From HXMU1420-13 sp034669965 (GTDB lineage Bacteria > Bacteroidota > Rhodothermia > Balneolales > Balneolaceae), in the NCBI GenBank assembly GCA_034669965.1, contig JAXMOK010000001.1:620001-684000 (forward strand): a stretch of DNA of 64,000 nt. The letters run 5' to 3'. How positions within the stretch are numbered: the first letter of the stretch is position 1; every line of letters starts with the position of its first letter. The notes beneath the pieces were generated by a model. That model had not been told where the DNA came from and did no database searches. It saw only the letters and a program-made list of their open reading frames with translations. Below are positions 26,665-35,452 of this stretch, one piece after another. The translations under genes were made by a program, and so were the position numbers.

Positions 26665-27882
26665 TTAATGGCTGATAATCGGATCCGGGTTTCCATCAGG
26701 ATCGCCATTAGCTGTACCTGAAGAAGAAGGATTACCAAGAAGAAGTACACCGGCTGCATGCGGAGCTGCCATAGAAGTACCACTAATGGTATTATAACCA
26801 CCGTTTTTCCAGGTAGACTTAATGCCTGAACCAGGAGCAGCATAATCTACAGGAGGGTTTCCGTAGTTAGAAAAGTACGACCAGTTGTCGTTACTATCGA
26901 TAGAAGAAATGGTGTAAATGTTTGAACCATTCACACGAGCAGGTGACGAGTTATTTGCATCGGTGCTTTCGTTTCCTGCAGCTAATGTAAACTTAATTCC
27001 ATTAGACGCCGCATTAACTATCGCTTGATCTAGAGCCGGTGAAGGTGGCCCTCCTAAACTCATGTTGGCTACATCACCATTACTACCATTGGCTGCAACG
27101 TGATCTACCCCAGCAATAACACCAGAATATGATCCACTACCGCGGCTATCTAGTACTTTTACTGGAATTACAGTTGCACCAGCAGCAACACCAATCACGC
27201 CAAAGTTATTATCAATTGCAGCTATGGTTCCTGCAACGTGAGTTCCATGACCATCACCATCATCTAAGCTTTTACCGTCTTTTCCAGATGTAAAAGCGTT
27301 GAATCCACGAGAAGCGTCAACATTAAGATCAGGATGATCTAAATCAATTCCTGAATCAAGAACCCAAGCCACACCATTTCCTGTGTAAGTCACGCCACCA
27401 TTAACACGAGTGACACCGTAAGGTGTATCCTGAGTTGGATCTCCTCCTCCTCCACCATCACCAGGATCGTCACATGGGCCGCCTTTAGGGGTTCCACATG
27501 GAGGGGCAAAGCGAACAATTCTGTCTTGCTCTACATATTTTACGTACGGATCATTTTGAATTTTTACTAATTCATCCGGATCAAGCGTAGCGGTAAAGCC
27601 TGCCAATGCATTGTCATATTTTCTAAGAATGCGTTCAGGTACAAGATTATTCGCTTCAATTACAGTTTGTCGAACTCCTTCAATGCGTTCAGACTCACCT
27701 AGTTTGAATTTTCCTTTTCCCTGATCTAATACAACGATGTATTGACCTTCAATGGCCGTTGCTACAATCGCATCTTCTGAATCCGGAGACGTAAGTTCTG
27801 TTCCGTTCTTACATCCAAAGGCTACAAATGATACCAATAGCAGTAATAGTGTTGATCTTTTCATTGCTGTGTACTTCATCAA
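26665..27882 (-). CDS. Subtilisin-like (S8) serine protease, predicted lipoprotein
   Basis: Secreted endopeptidase. The signal sequence ends in a lipobox (SFVAFGC), so the protein is probably lipid-anchored. An inhibitor-I9 propeptide follows (about 46-125, ending KYVEQDRIV), then a Gly/Asp linker and the S8 domain. The catalytic triad is intact: Asp in VLDSGID, His in GHGTHVAGT, Ser in GTSMAAPHAAG, and the oxyanion Asn in AAGNES. No C-terminal sorting tail is present; the chain stops soon after the catalytic Ser helix. The first Met may be either of two (MKY or MKRST), and both give the same signal peptide. Confidence 0.93.
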   Translation of the reverse strand: MMKYTAMKRSTLLLLLVSFVAFGCKNGTELTSPDSEDAIVATAIEGQYIVVLDQGKGKFKLGESERIEGVRQTVIEANNLVPERILRKYDNALAGFTATLDPDELVKIQNDPYVKYVEQDRIVRFAPPCGTPKGGPCDDPGDGGGGGDPTQDTPYGVTRVNGGVTYTGNGVAWVLDSGIDLDHPDLNVDASRGFNAFTSGKDGKSLDDGDGHGTHVAGTIAAIDNNFGVIGVAAGATVIPVKVLDSRGSGSYSGVIAGVDHVAANGSNGDVANMSLGGPPSPALDQAIVNAASNGIKFTLAAGNESTDANNSSPARVNGSNIYTISSIDSNDNWSYFSNYGNPPVDYAAPGSGIKSTWKNGGYNTISGTSMAAPHAAGVLLLGNPSSSGTANGDPDGNPDPIISH

Positions 27883-28009
27883 ATACCCTGTTTTTGTTTA
27901 TTGTTTCCCCGAAATAATCACCTTGTTAAAAAGTGTAATCGGGCGCCTCCTAAAAAACAGATTTGAGTTTAATGAGTCAACTCAGAGAACATTTTCTAAT
28001 CTTTAACAA

Positions 28010-28118
28010 AAATTAGACGCCTATAATACTCTAAACATTGATTGTATTATTCTTCAATCCATTCAGTGACTGGTTCATCCGCAATACTATAAGGTTGAAA
28101 ACCTGTGGATTTGTGCAC
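28010..28118 (-). pseudogene. 3'-end remnant of a sulfotransferase-like gene
   Basis: The minus strand reads VHKSTGFQPY, then diverged residues and an in-frame TAA, then YNQCLEYYRRLI. The intact gene at 30789-31502 ends with VHKSTGFQAY ... YTQCLECYRRLIS. At DNA level 21 of 22 bases match around the HKSTGF codons. Nothing upstream of this point matches, so only the last 35 or so codons were duplicated or left behind. It lies in the 340-bp spacer before the protease gene. Confidence 0.8.
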
Positions 28119-28153
28119 GAGCAACCTAAAACTTTCCTTTACCAAACGTAAAC

Positions 28154-28197
28154 AGGGCGGGCGCCGGTGATCTTTGATCACCAAGACGTCCGCCCCG
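28154..28197. terminator. Long stem-loop after the thrombospondin-repeat gene
   Basis: GGGCGG...CCGCCC arms enclose a second perfect stem, GGTGATC-TTT-GATCACC. On the minus strand it follows the stop of the 814-residue gene, but the T tract after it is weak, so this is a possible terminator or cruciform. Confidence 0.55.
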
Positions 28198-28222
28198 TTC
28201 CTAATTTTGGATGCTATTCTTT

Positions 28223-30667
28223 CTATTTAAGAAGTAACATCATCTTGCTGAACTCCTGTGTTGGAGTAACCAAGCGGTAAAGATAGGTACCACTCGGTAA
28301 ATGCGAGGCATCGAAGCGTGCTTCGTGCATTCCCGCATTCATCGAACCATTGACCAATACCTGTACTTCACGACCCATAATATCGTAGACCACTAAACTT
28401 ACTTCAGCTGACTCAGGAAGAGAGAAACTGATCATCGTTTGTGGGTTGAATGGGTTCGGATAGTTGCCGTAAAGTGTAACTTCAGATGGAAGTTCATTCG
28501 AATTCATATTCATGTCTTCGAAACCCTCGGTTGCAAATGAAGCCTTCATCGATGCTGATGCAGACGCTACAATACCAGCCCAATCTTCCATTGCACTGTT
28601 CGAACAACCATTTTTTACATGACCATTACCCAGGTCAAGCTCTACAATGATTTGCTCACACGTACATCCGCCTGTAGATGCAAGATCATAGTACCCACCT
28701 GATCCCTTTCCTTTACCTTTAGGCTTGCCTTGCTCGAACGTGAATCCATCCGAAGACAATCTCCATTTGTTCGGACCAAGGCCACGCGTACCAACATTGT
28801 CAGTAAGGTTCGTGGCTTCACAGAAGTCAGCTCCGTCAAGAATTGAGTCTCCATCAACGTCGGGGTTAAACGGATCGGTGTCGTCCTCGTCCATCACGCC
28901 GTCATTATCATCATCCGGATCTGCATTGTCGCCGATACCATCACCATCATTGTCAAACTGCTCGTCTGGGTCAAGCGGGAAGGCGTCGTCATCATCGTTG
29001 ACACCATCGTTGTCATCGTCCGGATCTGCATTGTCGCCAATTCCATCGCCATCGGCATCTGATGTCTCAGTTGCGTCAAATGGGAAGGCATCATCTCCAT
29101 CATCAACACCGTCATTGTCATCATCCGGATCGGCATTGTCGCCTGTTCCATCGCCATCATTATCCGAAGATTCAGAAGCATCATCTGGGAAAGCATCAGT
29201 ATTGTTATCTACTCCATCACCATCGCGGTCATCGTCGCATACATCCCCAAATCCATCACCATCAAGATCAGCTTGATCTGCATTGGCGATTTCCGAACAG
29301 TTGTCATCTTCGTCTGGAACCCCATCACCATCGGTATCTACCGGACCTGATCCTCCACCGCCGCCTATTCCGCATCCTTCTGCACCTGTTGAATTCCGTA
29401 CTGCAGATATGCAATCAATCCGGAATTGACCAGAAGGCTGCAAATGTGCGCCTGCTTCCATCATGAATGAAGGGTCTGATCCGGGAAGAGAACCAGAGAG
29501 TGAGCCCGAGGCTAGGTTTATATTCTCCGAGAATGTTACCTCATAGGAAGATCCTGTCAGCGTTGCAGTCACATCAAGTTGACCACCAGCGTAACCCGCC
29601 CATGTGAACTTAGCAAGGAAATACTGCGTGTTATTCCACTTATAAACAACATTACCTGTATGAGTTGGTGTTGGAGTGGTTGTATCGGAGTTGTCACCCC
29701 CCCTTTGGAAAATGGAAATCATAAAAGCTCCGTTACTTGAACGACCAGGAGTAAAATGATCACTGTTATCACTTGCTCTTCGGACGCCCACCCAAGCTCG
29801 TGCCACATTGTTTGGAACCGATGTAATGTCCCAAGAAACGGTAGTTGGCTCTGTACCAAATGTGGTAAATGAGTCTTTTGATTCGATAACCGCTGTACTC
29901 CAAGATCCAGATTGTAGAATTGCATCACTTCCAGATTCAGAAGATGATCGCTGGCCACGGTCGTAAAATCCTGTTCCGGTACCATTCGGGTTTGTGCCAA
30001 GGCTTCCGTTGTCAAAATCATCAGCAAATAGAATCTCTGGTTGTGAGCTCCCTGTTCCACCGCCACTTGTAGCATTTGGATCTACACCACCTAACCAGAA
30101 CTGTGTACCATTTGTTACTCTCAATATCTGATTCCCGGTCGTAGTCCATTCAATTTCATCGAACGAATAGCCGGATTGTACCACCGAATTGTTACCTGTT
30201 ATAACCTGAGTGTGCACCACAGACCCGCCATTTTTAAGATAGACTGTAGATTGCCCGGTGGAACTGTATCCACTGCTTTTATCTAAACCAAAATGCATAT
30301 AAATGCTTGTTGCACCACCTGGGATCGTAATGGTTACATGATCAGCGCCTGTGGCTGAATATCCATCTGGACCGAAACCGCCTACCAAAATACTGGATGA
30401 GCGATGAATATCCCAGGTGCCACCATGTTGATTGACATAGAGGTCAGGACCAGGAAGTGAAAAATTGGAATCAATGTTTTCGTAAGCCTTGTTGGCAGGT
30501 AAGGCACCCGTACAGTCCTGAACGTAGTCGTAGCTGTAAATTGACCCACAGGAGCCAGATGCGCCAAGCCAATAGGCTGTATGAGTTGAACCTGACTGGC
30601 CATATGCAGAACTAAGACATAGGACGGCCATTACTGCCAGGCTTAAAAAAGCTCGTAGTTGTACCAT
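28223..30667 (-). CDS. Secreted thrombospondin-type-3 repeat protein with T9SS tail
   Basis: Predicted exported surface protein of 814 residues. A signal peptide (1-23, ending AYGQ) is followed by two beta-rich regions of about 200 residues each, probably lectin- or CBM-like but not assigned. Then come Asp-rich calcium-binding TSP3 repeats, with three nearly exact 35-residue units containing DGDGIGDNADPDDDNDGV (28.9-29.2 kb). A Gly/Lys linker and a cysteine-containing segment (TGGCTCEQI) follow. The tail has NYPNPFNPQT for type IX secretion. It shares a similar upstream region with the downstream protease gene. Confidence 0.9.
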   Translation of the reverse strand: MVQLRAFLSLAVMAVLCLSSAYGQSGSTHTAYWLGASGSCGSIYSYDYVQDCTGALPANKAYENIDSNFSLPGPDLYVNQHGGTWDIHRSSSILVGGFGPDGYSATGADHVTITIPGGATSIYMHFGLDKSSGYSSTGQSTVYLKNGGSVVHTQVITGNNSVVQSGYSFDEIEWTTTGNQILRVTNGTQFWLGGVDPNATSGGGTGSSQPEILFADDFDNGSLGTNPNGTGTGFYDRGQRSSSESGSDAILQSGSWSTAVIESKDSFTTFGTEPTTVSWDITSVPNNVARAWVGVRRASDNSDHFTPGRSSNGAFMISIFQRGGDNSDTTTPTPTHTGNVVYKWNNTQYFLAKFTWAGYAGGQLDVTATLTGSSYEVTFSENINLASGSLSGSLPGSDPSFMMEAGAHLQPSGQFRIDCISAVRNSTGAEGCGIGGGGGSGPVDTDGDGVPDEDDNCSEIANADQADLDGDGFGDVCDDDRDGDGVDNNTDAFPDDASESSDNDGDGTGDNADPDDDNDGVDDGDDAFPFDATETSDADGDGIGDNADPDDDNDGVNDDDDAFPLDPDEQFDNDGDGIGDNADPDDDNDGVMDEDDTDPFNPDVDGDSILDGADFCEATNLTDNVGTRGLGPNKWRLSSDGFTFEQGKPKGKGKGSGGYYDLASTGGCTCEQIIVELDLGNGHVKNGCSNSAMEDWAGIVASASASMKASFATEGFEDMNMNSNELPSEVTLYGNYPNPFNPQTMISFSLPESAEVSLVVYDIMGREVQVLVNGSMNAGMHEARFDASHLPSGTYLYRLVTPTQEFSKMMLLLK

Positions 30668-30788
30668 TATGAACGTATTTTTAGTTAGTGTTTTCCCGAA
30701 AAATGTAATTTTTAAAAAGAAGGGCAGGATGCCATAAAAAAATTAGCAATGAATTAATGTATCAACATTAAATAAAATTCCTAATTTT

Positions 30789-31502
30789 TTACGAAATAAG
30801 TCTTCTGTAACACTCTAAACACTGAGTATAGAGATAACCTACATGTTTCGGGACGGGCACTTTTTTAGGTTGATAAGCTTGAAAACCTGTTGATTTGTGC
30901 ACATTGTGATACCAATGCTTCGCCCAGATACCATCTTCGGGACGGGCACCGGCTTCCCATCTTAGCATGGCTTCGTCGAAGGGAATGCCGGCAAACTCGC
31001 AAAATTCGGTAAGCTTTTTTTGTGGGTTCATCAGCACATCTTTCGAGTCGATGACCAGCGGGTTTTGCCCGATATCCTTCAAGTAGTTTAACAGTTCAAG
31101 ATGGGCGGCATATCCTACATCTTGCATGGTTGGATTCGGAATCTGTTTTACAATGGAAGGCAGCATATCGCGCGGATCACGAGTTAGAATCACGTTGATG
31201 GTGTCTTTCAGAAAACTCCAGTCTAAATCCACCAGGTGGTGCGTCATGTGCTTGAAAAACACAATCGGCGTATCATATTCGCCAAAAACTACCTCTTCAA
31301 TAACTTTTTTGCCGTCGTTTTCCTGATCAGAGATCACTTCTTCTGCTCCGGGATGATATTCAACAGCGGGAGTTGAGGTGAGATAATGCGCGTACAGCGG
31401 CTCATCCACAACAGTAGTATCGTTACGTTGAGCAAAGGAATACATCAACGCTGTAGAGATATTTCGTGGCCCCGACCACACACAAATTCGCTTTTTTACC
31501 AT
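30789..31502 (-). CDS. Sulfotransferase-like P-loop protein
   Basis: Cytoplasmic protein of 237 residues with the sulfotransferase fold. The N-terminal loop WSGPRNISTALMYSF corresponds to the 5'-phosphosulfate-binding loop, and ILTRDPRDMLPS to the 3'-phosphate-binding motif of PAPS. The acceptor is unknown. It is last in a reverse cluster with a class IV and a class I aminotransferase and two NTF2-fold proteins, which points to an amino-acid-derived small molecule, but this is inference. A broken copy of its 3' end lies at 28010-28118. Confidence 0.8.
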   Translation of the reverse strand: MVKKRICVWSGPRNISTALMYSFAQRNDTTVVDEPLYAHYLTSTPAVEYHPGAEEVISDQENDGKKVIEEVVFGEYDTPIVFFKHMTHHLVDLDWSFLKDTINVILTRDPRDMLPSIVKQIPNPTMQDVGYAAHLELLNYLKDIGQNPLVIDSKDVLMNPQKKLTEFCEFAGIPFDEAMLRWEAGARPEDGIWAKHWYHNVHKSTGFQAYQPKKVPVPKHVGYLYTQCLECYRRLIS

Positions 31503-31585
31503 GGATGGAAAGTTAAATGTTAAGTTTTAAAGGTTAAATTTTGAATTCGGAAATTAAAACTGGTAGTCCATTTAACACTTAGCAT
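31503..31585. repeat. AT-rich hairpin repeat (TTAAATGTTAAGT type), copy 1
   Basis: The spacer is filled by TTAAATGTTAAG and its near-inverse ATTTAACACTTAG. The same hairpin-forming pattern fills 32510-32580, the spacer between the two aminotransferase genes. Confidence 0.6.
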
Positions 31586-32509
31586 TTAAAATTTAGCATT
31601 CAGTGTTGCTGCTTCAATCATGCCTTCGTAGAGTTTTTGCAATAAGCCGGTGATGGTTCCGGGGACTTCCGTCGAAATTTGGCGACCATCAATTTTGGTG
31701 ACAGGTGTTAATCCACCAAAGCTACCGGTAACAAAGGCCTCATCCGCACCATACACATCGTAAAGCGAGAAATTCTTTTGAAAACACGGAATGTTATTCT
31801 GCTCGCAAGCCTCAATCACTTTAGCCCGCGTGATACCATTCATGCAATATTGCCCGGTAGATGTCCACACATCGCCATCCTTCACCATAAAGAAATTAGT
31901 GGCATTGCAGGTACTTACGAATCCATTTACATCTAACATTAGTGCTTCGTCGGCTCCTGCTTCGATTGCTTGAATGAGTGCCTGAACTTCGTGCAACTTA
32001 GAGTGGCAGTTCAATCTCGGATCGAGATAATCGGGAGAACCCCGACGTACTGTACTGGTGAACAGTGTGATGCCTTTATTTTTGGTTTTGGGATCGGCTT
32101 TTTTGTGTTCTGCGATGATCACCATATTTGGACCGGAAATCGTAAGCCGAGGATCTTGACTAGGCGTTTTTTTGATTCCTCTAGTTATCATTACTCGAAC
32201 ATGAACACCATCATCCATGTTATTGGCTTCCAGTACTTTTGCAACGCTCGATTTGATCTCCTCTCGGCTCATGCCAATATCCATTCCGATAGCTTTTGCT
32301 CCTTGAAACAATCGATCCATATGATCATCCCAAAAAACGAGTGTGCCGTGATGTAAACGTAATCCTTCCCAAACGCCATCGCCCACCAAATAACCAGAGT
32401 CGAATACCGAAATCTTGGCCTCTTGTCTAGGAAATAGCTCGCCATTTATTGCGATCAAAACGTTCTCATTCCTCGGATCATCCAAAGCGTTATGCGTACC
32501 GTGTACCAT
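31586..32509 (-). CDS. Class IV PLP aminotransferase (branched-chain / D-amino-acid type)
   Basis: PLP-dependent transaminase of fold type IV, 307 residues. Visible features are VFDSGYLVGDGVWEGLR near the N terminus, the PLP lysine in LNCHSKLHEVQAL, and the phosphate-binding region GFVSTCNATNFF. Branched-chain, D-alanine and aminodeoxychorismate lyase relatives share these, so the substrate cannot be fixed. The conserved IlvE-type signature is only partly present. It lies between the class I aminotransferase and the sulfotransferase-like gene. Confidence 0.88.
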   Translation of the reverse strand: MVHGTHNALDDPRNENVLIAINGELFPRQEAKISVFDSGYLVGDGVWEGLRLHHGTLVFWDDHMDRLFQGAKAIGMDIGMSREEIKSSVAKVLEANNMDDGVHVRVMITRGIKKTPSQDPRLTISGPNMVIIAEHKKADPKTKNKGITLFTSTVRRGSPDYLDPRLNCHSKLHEVQALIQAIEAGADEALMLDVNGFVSTCNATNFFMVKDGDVWTSTGQYCMNGITRAKVIEACEQNNIPCFQKNFSLYDVYGADEAFVTGSFGGLTPVTKIDGRQISTEVPGTITGLLQKLYEGMIEAATLNAKF

Positions 32510-32580
32510 CTTAAATGTTGAATGTTAAGTGTTAAATTTTAAAATGCTCACTCAATTTAACACTTAGCTTTTAACATTCA
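32510..32580. repeat. AT-rich hairpin repeat (TTAAATGTTAAGT type), copy 2
   Basis: The left arm TGAATGTTAAGTGTTAAATT and right arm AATTTAACACTTAG...TAACATTCA are inverted over about 20 bp. The element fills the whole space between two genes of one cluster. Confidence 0.65.
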
Positions 32581-33885
32581 TCATTTTGTTGAGTCGAGGT
32601 ACATTCGGATGGAATCGTGGAGGGTGGTGAAGGTTTTTTTGAGGAGCTCTTCATCTTCTTCGAGCAGAGTAATTCGGAAGCCACGCAGATCAGAGCAGAA
32701 TGACGATATTGGTACCACACAAATCCCCGTTGCACCCAATAAATAGTACACAAAACGAAAATCCAGTGAAACGCCTTCCACCCATTCCTCAACCAACGAG
32801 TTCACTGCTGGATTTTCAATCGGCAACGACTGTTTGTGATTCAATACTCCATCTTTAAACACGATGGTGTTATAAAATGCACCGTAGGTTGGGTTGAACG
32901 TGAGTTCGGGAATGTCTTGCAAGGTTTCCGAAATAAACCGACTTCTTCTCCCCGTTTGTTCATTTAAATCTTTTCGATAGGCTTCATAACGTGGATCACC
33001 AAGAATCTTAGGAATCGCCATTTGTGGTAGCGTCGTTGAGCAAACCTCAATCATTTTGGCATCGTCGAGCACTTTGCACAGTCGATTGAAATCCGCATCG
33101 GCATCCCGGTTATAATATTCGATCCAACCACACCTTGAGCCCGGCCAAGGCAGTTCTTTCGAAATTCCTTTCATGGCAATCCCGGGTACATCGCCAATTA
33201 CTTCTGCCAGCGAGTACGCCACTGCGCCGTTGTAGGTAATTTGATTGTAGATCTCGTCTGAAATCAAAAACAGATTATACTCCCGAGCCAATTCAACAAT
33301 TTCTTCAAGAATTTCTTTGGGATACACCATTCCTGTTGGGTTATCCGGGTTGATCAACAAGATGGCTACAATATTAGGATTGTATTTCACCTGATTGCGA
33401 AGATCATCCATATCCGGATACCAGTTATTCTCCGGATCGAGGCGATATGTTAACGGGTGATGATTGGCATGAGCTGCTTCGGCCGAAGAATGCGTTGAGT
33501 ATGCCGGCGATGGACCAATTACCCGCGACGTTGGCCGTAAATATTGATACAGAGTTGCGATTGCATCTCCAAGTCCGTTAAAGAATAGAATATCATCGGG
33601 CGAAATTTGGGCTCCACCTAAGCGATTGGTTCGTTCTGACAGAAACTCTCTCGTGGCCAGCACTCCTTTCGAATCGCAATAGCCGTACGATTTATTATTT
33701 CGGGTTAAATCGACTACGATGTCTTTAATCCAATCAGGAATCTGGGCGTGTTTTTGGATGGGATCGCCAATATTCTCCCACGAAATGTTTACGCTGTGTT
33801 TCTCTAAGAATCGAGCTTTCTTTACAATCTCACGGATTTCGTAAGTAAGCTCGTTTGCACCTTCGCTTAATAATGGTTGCCGCAT
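32581..33885 (-). CDS. Class I/II PLP aminotransferase
   Basis: Aspartate-aminotransferase-fold enzyme of 434 residues, a little longer than usual. The cofactor-binding residues are Asn/Pro in NPDNPTGMVYP, Asp-Tyr in SDEIYNQI, the Schiff-base lysine in MKGISKELPWPGSRCGW, and Arg in RGFRITL. The KELPWPG sequence after the lysine is like the alanine/valine aminotransferase (AlaA/AvtA) group. It is 2 bp downstream of an NTF2-like gene, so translation is coupled. Confidence 0.88.
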   Translation of the reverse strand: MRQPLLSEGANELTYEIREIVKKARFLEKHSVNISWENIGDPIQKHAQIPDWIKDIVVDLTRNNKSYGYCDSKGVLATREFLSERTNRLGGAQISPDDILFFNGLGDAIATLYQYLRPTSRVIGPSPAYSTHSSAEAAHANHHPLTYRLDPENNWYPDMDDLRNQVKYNPNIVAILLINPDNPTGMVYPKEILEEIVELAREYNLFLISDEIYNQITYNGAVAYSLAEVIGDVPGIAMKGISKELPWPGSRCGWIEYYNRDADADFNRLCKVLDDAKMIEVCSTTLPQMAIPKILGDPRYEAYRKDLNEQTGRRSRFISETLQDIPELTFNPTYGAFYNTIVFKDGVLNHKQSLPIENPAVNSLVEEWVEGVSLDFRFVYYLLGATGICVVPISSFCSDLRGFRITLLEEDEELLKKTFTTLHDSIRMYLDSTK

Positions 33886-33887
33886 GG

Positions 33888-34397
33888 TTAATCGCCCAAC
33901 AGATTTTTAACCTCATATTCGGGATGTTTGCGAATAAATGCATCTAAAGATTTTTTAGCCTGATCTTGCACTTTTTTATGCAAAAAACCGCTCCAACCTA
34001 AAATCAACCCCGGAAACCCAAGTGCTTGTGTACTCCATCTCCAGAAATCGAAGTCATCTTGATGATTAATAATCAAACCGTCTTTAAAAATGAATGATGC
34101 AGCAATCTCGTTTCGAACTTTACGCCCGGTTTGGCTAAAGGTATAAGTAGCAATCCAGTTTGCCGATCCTGTATTAGCCGATACTTCTACTTGATCGTAT
34201 TCAATTTGCAGATCTTTACCGCGGGCACAAAGCATATGCCACATGGCTGTGATTTCACTCCCATTCAGTTCAAAAACTTCATCTTTAAAGTGGGCTTCGG
34301 CGTGATAGCATTCACCCATGGTTTTATAATCTCGTTGGGCGAATGAAGAATAAATTGTGTGAATTAGTGCTGCTTGTTGGGTTGCGTTATCGTTCAT
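33888..34397 (-). CDS. NTF2-fold (SnoaL-like) protein, paralogue 1
   Basis: 169-residue cytoplasmic protein of the SnoaL/NTF2 superfamily, with the usual N-terminal helix (IHTIYSSFAQRDYKTMGECYHAEAHF) and cone-shaped beta sheet ending IINHQDDFDFWRW. These pockets serve small-molecule isomerases, cyclases or binding proteins. The C-terminal extension (LGWSGFLHKKVQ) is shared with its upstream neighbour, so the two are paralogues. Its start overlaps that gene's stop by 4 bp. Confidence 0.82.
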   Translation of the reverse strand: MNDNATQQAALIHTIYSSFAQRDYKTMGECYHAEAHFKDEVFELNGSEITAMWHMLCARGKDLQIEYDQVEVSANTGSANWIATYTFSQTGRKVRNEIAASFIFKDGLIINHQDDFDFWRWSTQALGFPGLILGWSGFLHKKVQDQAKKSLDAFIRKHPEYEVKNLLGD

Positions 34398-34888
34398 TCA
34401 ATGTTGCCTACTTTATCGAATTGAGCAGAGTAAATGTTCGAGTTTATAGTTTTAAGTGCTTGCTTACTAACACGTTTTTTTAACCAGGTTGTCCAACCAA
34501 ACAGCCATCCAATTGGACCAAAAGTCTGTTTGCACCAGCTGTAAAAACTGTATTTATCTTGATGAAAGATGATTTTGCCATCTTTGAATCTAAACAGCCC
34601 TATTTCGGATAATTTAACGGTTCGATTTACTACCGATAATTGATACGAAATATTCCAGGTTGTATGCACTTCATTATTAACCTCTTTAAGTGAAGTACAT
34701 TCCACCTTTAAATTCATCTCTGGTTGGCTTGCAGTATACCATAATGCAAACACTTCCTGCCCTTTTAAGGTAAACATTTCACTTTTATATACTGCTTCGG
34801 GGTGATACAATTGACGAATCGTCTTGATATCGCCCTTATTAAGAGCTTCGTAAAAAGTATTTACTATTTCGGTTGATTTATTACCCAA
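34394..34888 (-). CDS. NTF2-fold (SnoaL-like) protein, paralogue 2
   Basis: 164-residue relative of the downstream gene with the same layout: FYEALNKGDIKTIRQLYHPEAVY, IIFHQDKYSFYSWCKQ, and a C-terminal LFGWTTWLKKRV. It is the first gene of the reverse cluster that runs through two aminotransferases to the sulfotransferase-like gene. A tandem pair could form a heterodimer, since NTF2-fold proteins often dimerise; this is inferred. Confidence 0.82.
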   Translation of the reverse strand: MGNKSTEIVNTFYEALNKGDIKTIRQLYHPEAVYKSEMFTLKGQEVFALWYTASQPEMNLKVECTSLKEVNNEVHTTWNISYQLSVVNRTVKLSEIGLFRFKDGKIIFHQDKYSFYSWCKQTFGPIGWLFGWTTWLKKRVSKQALKTINSNIYSAQFDKVGNIE

Positions 34889-34994
34889 AATCTGATTCTG
34901 TTAATTGCTTTAATAATAAACTAATTTTTTTGATCAGAACTACTACCCATTTGGGGGAATTTAGTTACACAAGTGTATAAATAATACTACTGTC

Positions 34995-35015
34995 ACAAAC
35001 TCGTTACGAGATTGT
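34995..35015. promoter_or_regulatory. 9-bp inverted repeat before the 124-residue gene
   Basis: ACAAACTCG-TTA-CGAGATTGT (8 of 9 pairs) lies 63 bp upstream of the ATG at 35078 and 106 bp from the divergent NTF2-like start. It could be an operator or an mRNA leader hairpin. Confidence 0.4.
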
Positions 35016-35077
35016 CTTTATCACTGGGAGAACACTAACCTTATTCACATTCTAAGTTTTTTGAAAAGGTATTTATT

Positions 35078-35452
35078 ATGAAAGCTACTATCGAATATAT
35101 CGCTGCAATCGAAGAAATTGCTGAAGCAACTAAATCCGGAAAAATAAAATGGGGGAGAAATCGACCGGATTCCTTCAAGTATAAAACCATGAATGATGAT
35201 CTTGAGGATATGATTCTCAATTTCAATCGGTTCGAAAACGATTATCTACTTACTCTTGAAAAAAGAGACTTTGAAAGCACTGAGGTGATTCTAAACCTAG
35301 ATACAAGTACAACTGATGAAGAACTTCGCACGGTGCTGCAAGAACTGTACGAAACGATTGAATATCATATCGATCTGCGAAATCTTGATCATTTAAATGC
35401 CTTTGTAAGCTTGATAAAAAGCCCAACTAGCTCCGACCAGTTATTTAATTAA
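35078..35452 (+). CDS. Unknown 124-residue acidic protein
   Basis: The family is not recognised. The small cytoplasmic, mainly helical and acidic chain has a positively charged patch (KSGKIKWGRNRPDSFKYK) near the N terminus and no membrane segment. The ATG follows a purine-rich AAAAGG. Its stop overlaps the end of the convergent symporter gene by 4 bp. Confidence 0.65.
   Translation: MKATIEYIAAIEEIAEATKSGKIKWGRNRPDSFKYKTMNDDLEDMILNFNRFENDYLLTLEKRDFESTEVILNLDTSTTDEELRTVLQELYETIEYHIDLRNLDHLNAFVSLIKSPTSSDQLFN

Noticed and set aside
28894..29276. Tandem repeats in the TSP3 gene as a possible CRISPR array or as opposite-strand genes
   Set aside because: The 105-bp units keep the reading frame of calcium-binding repeats, and there are no unique spacers of constant length; the long antisense frames are low-complexity shadows.
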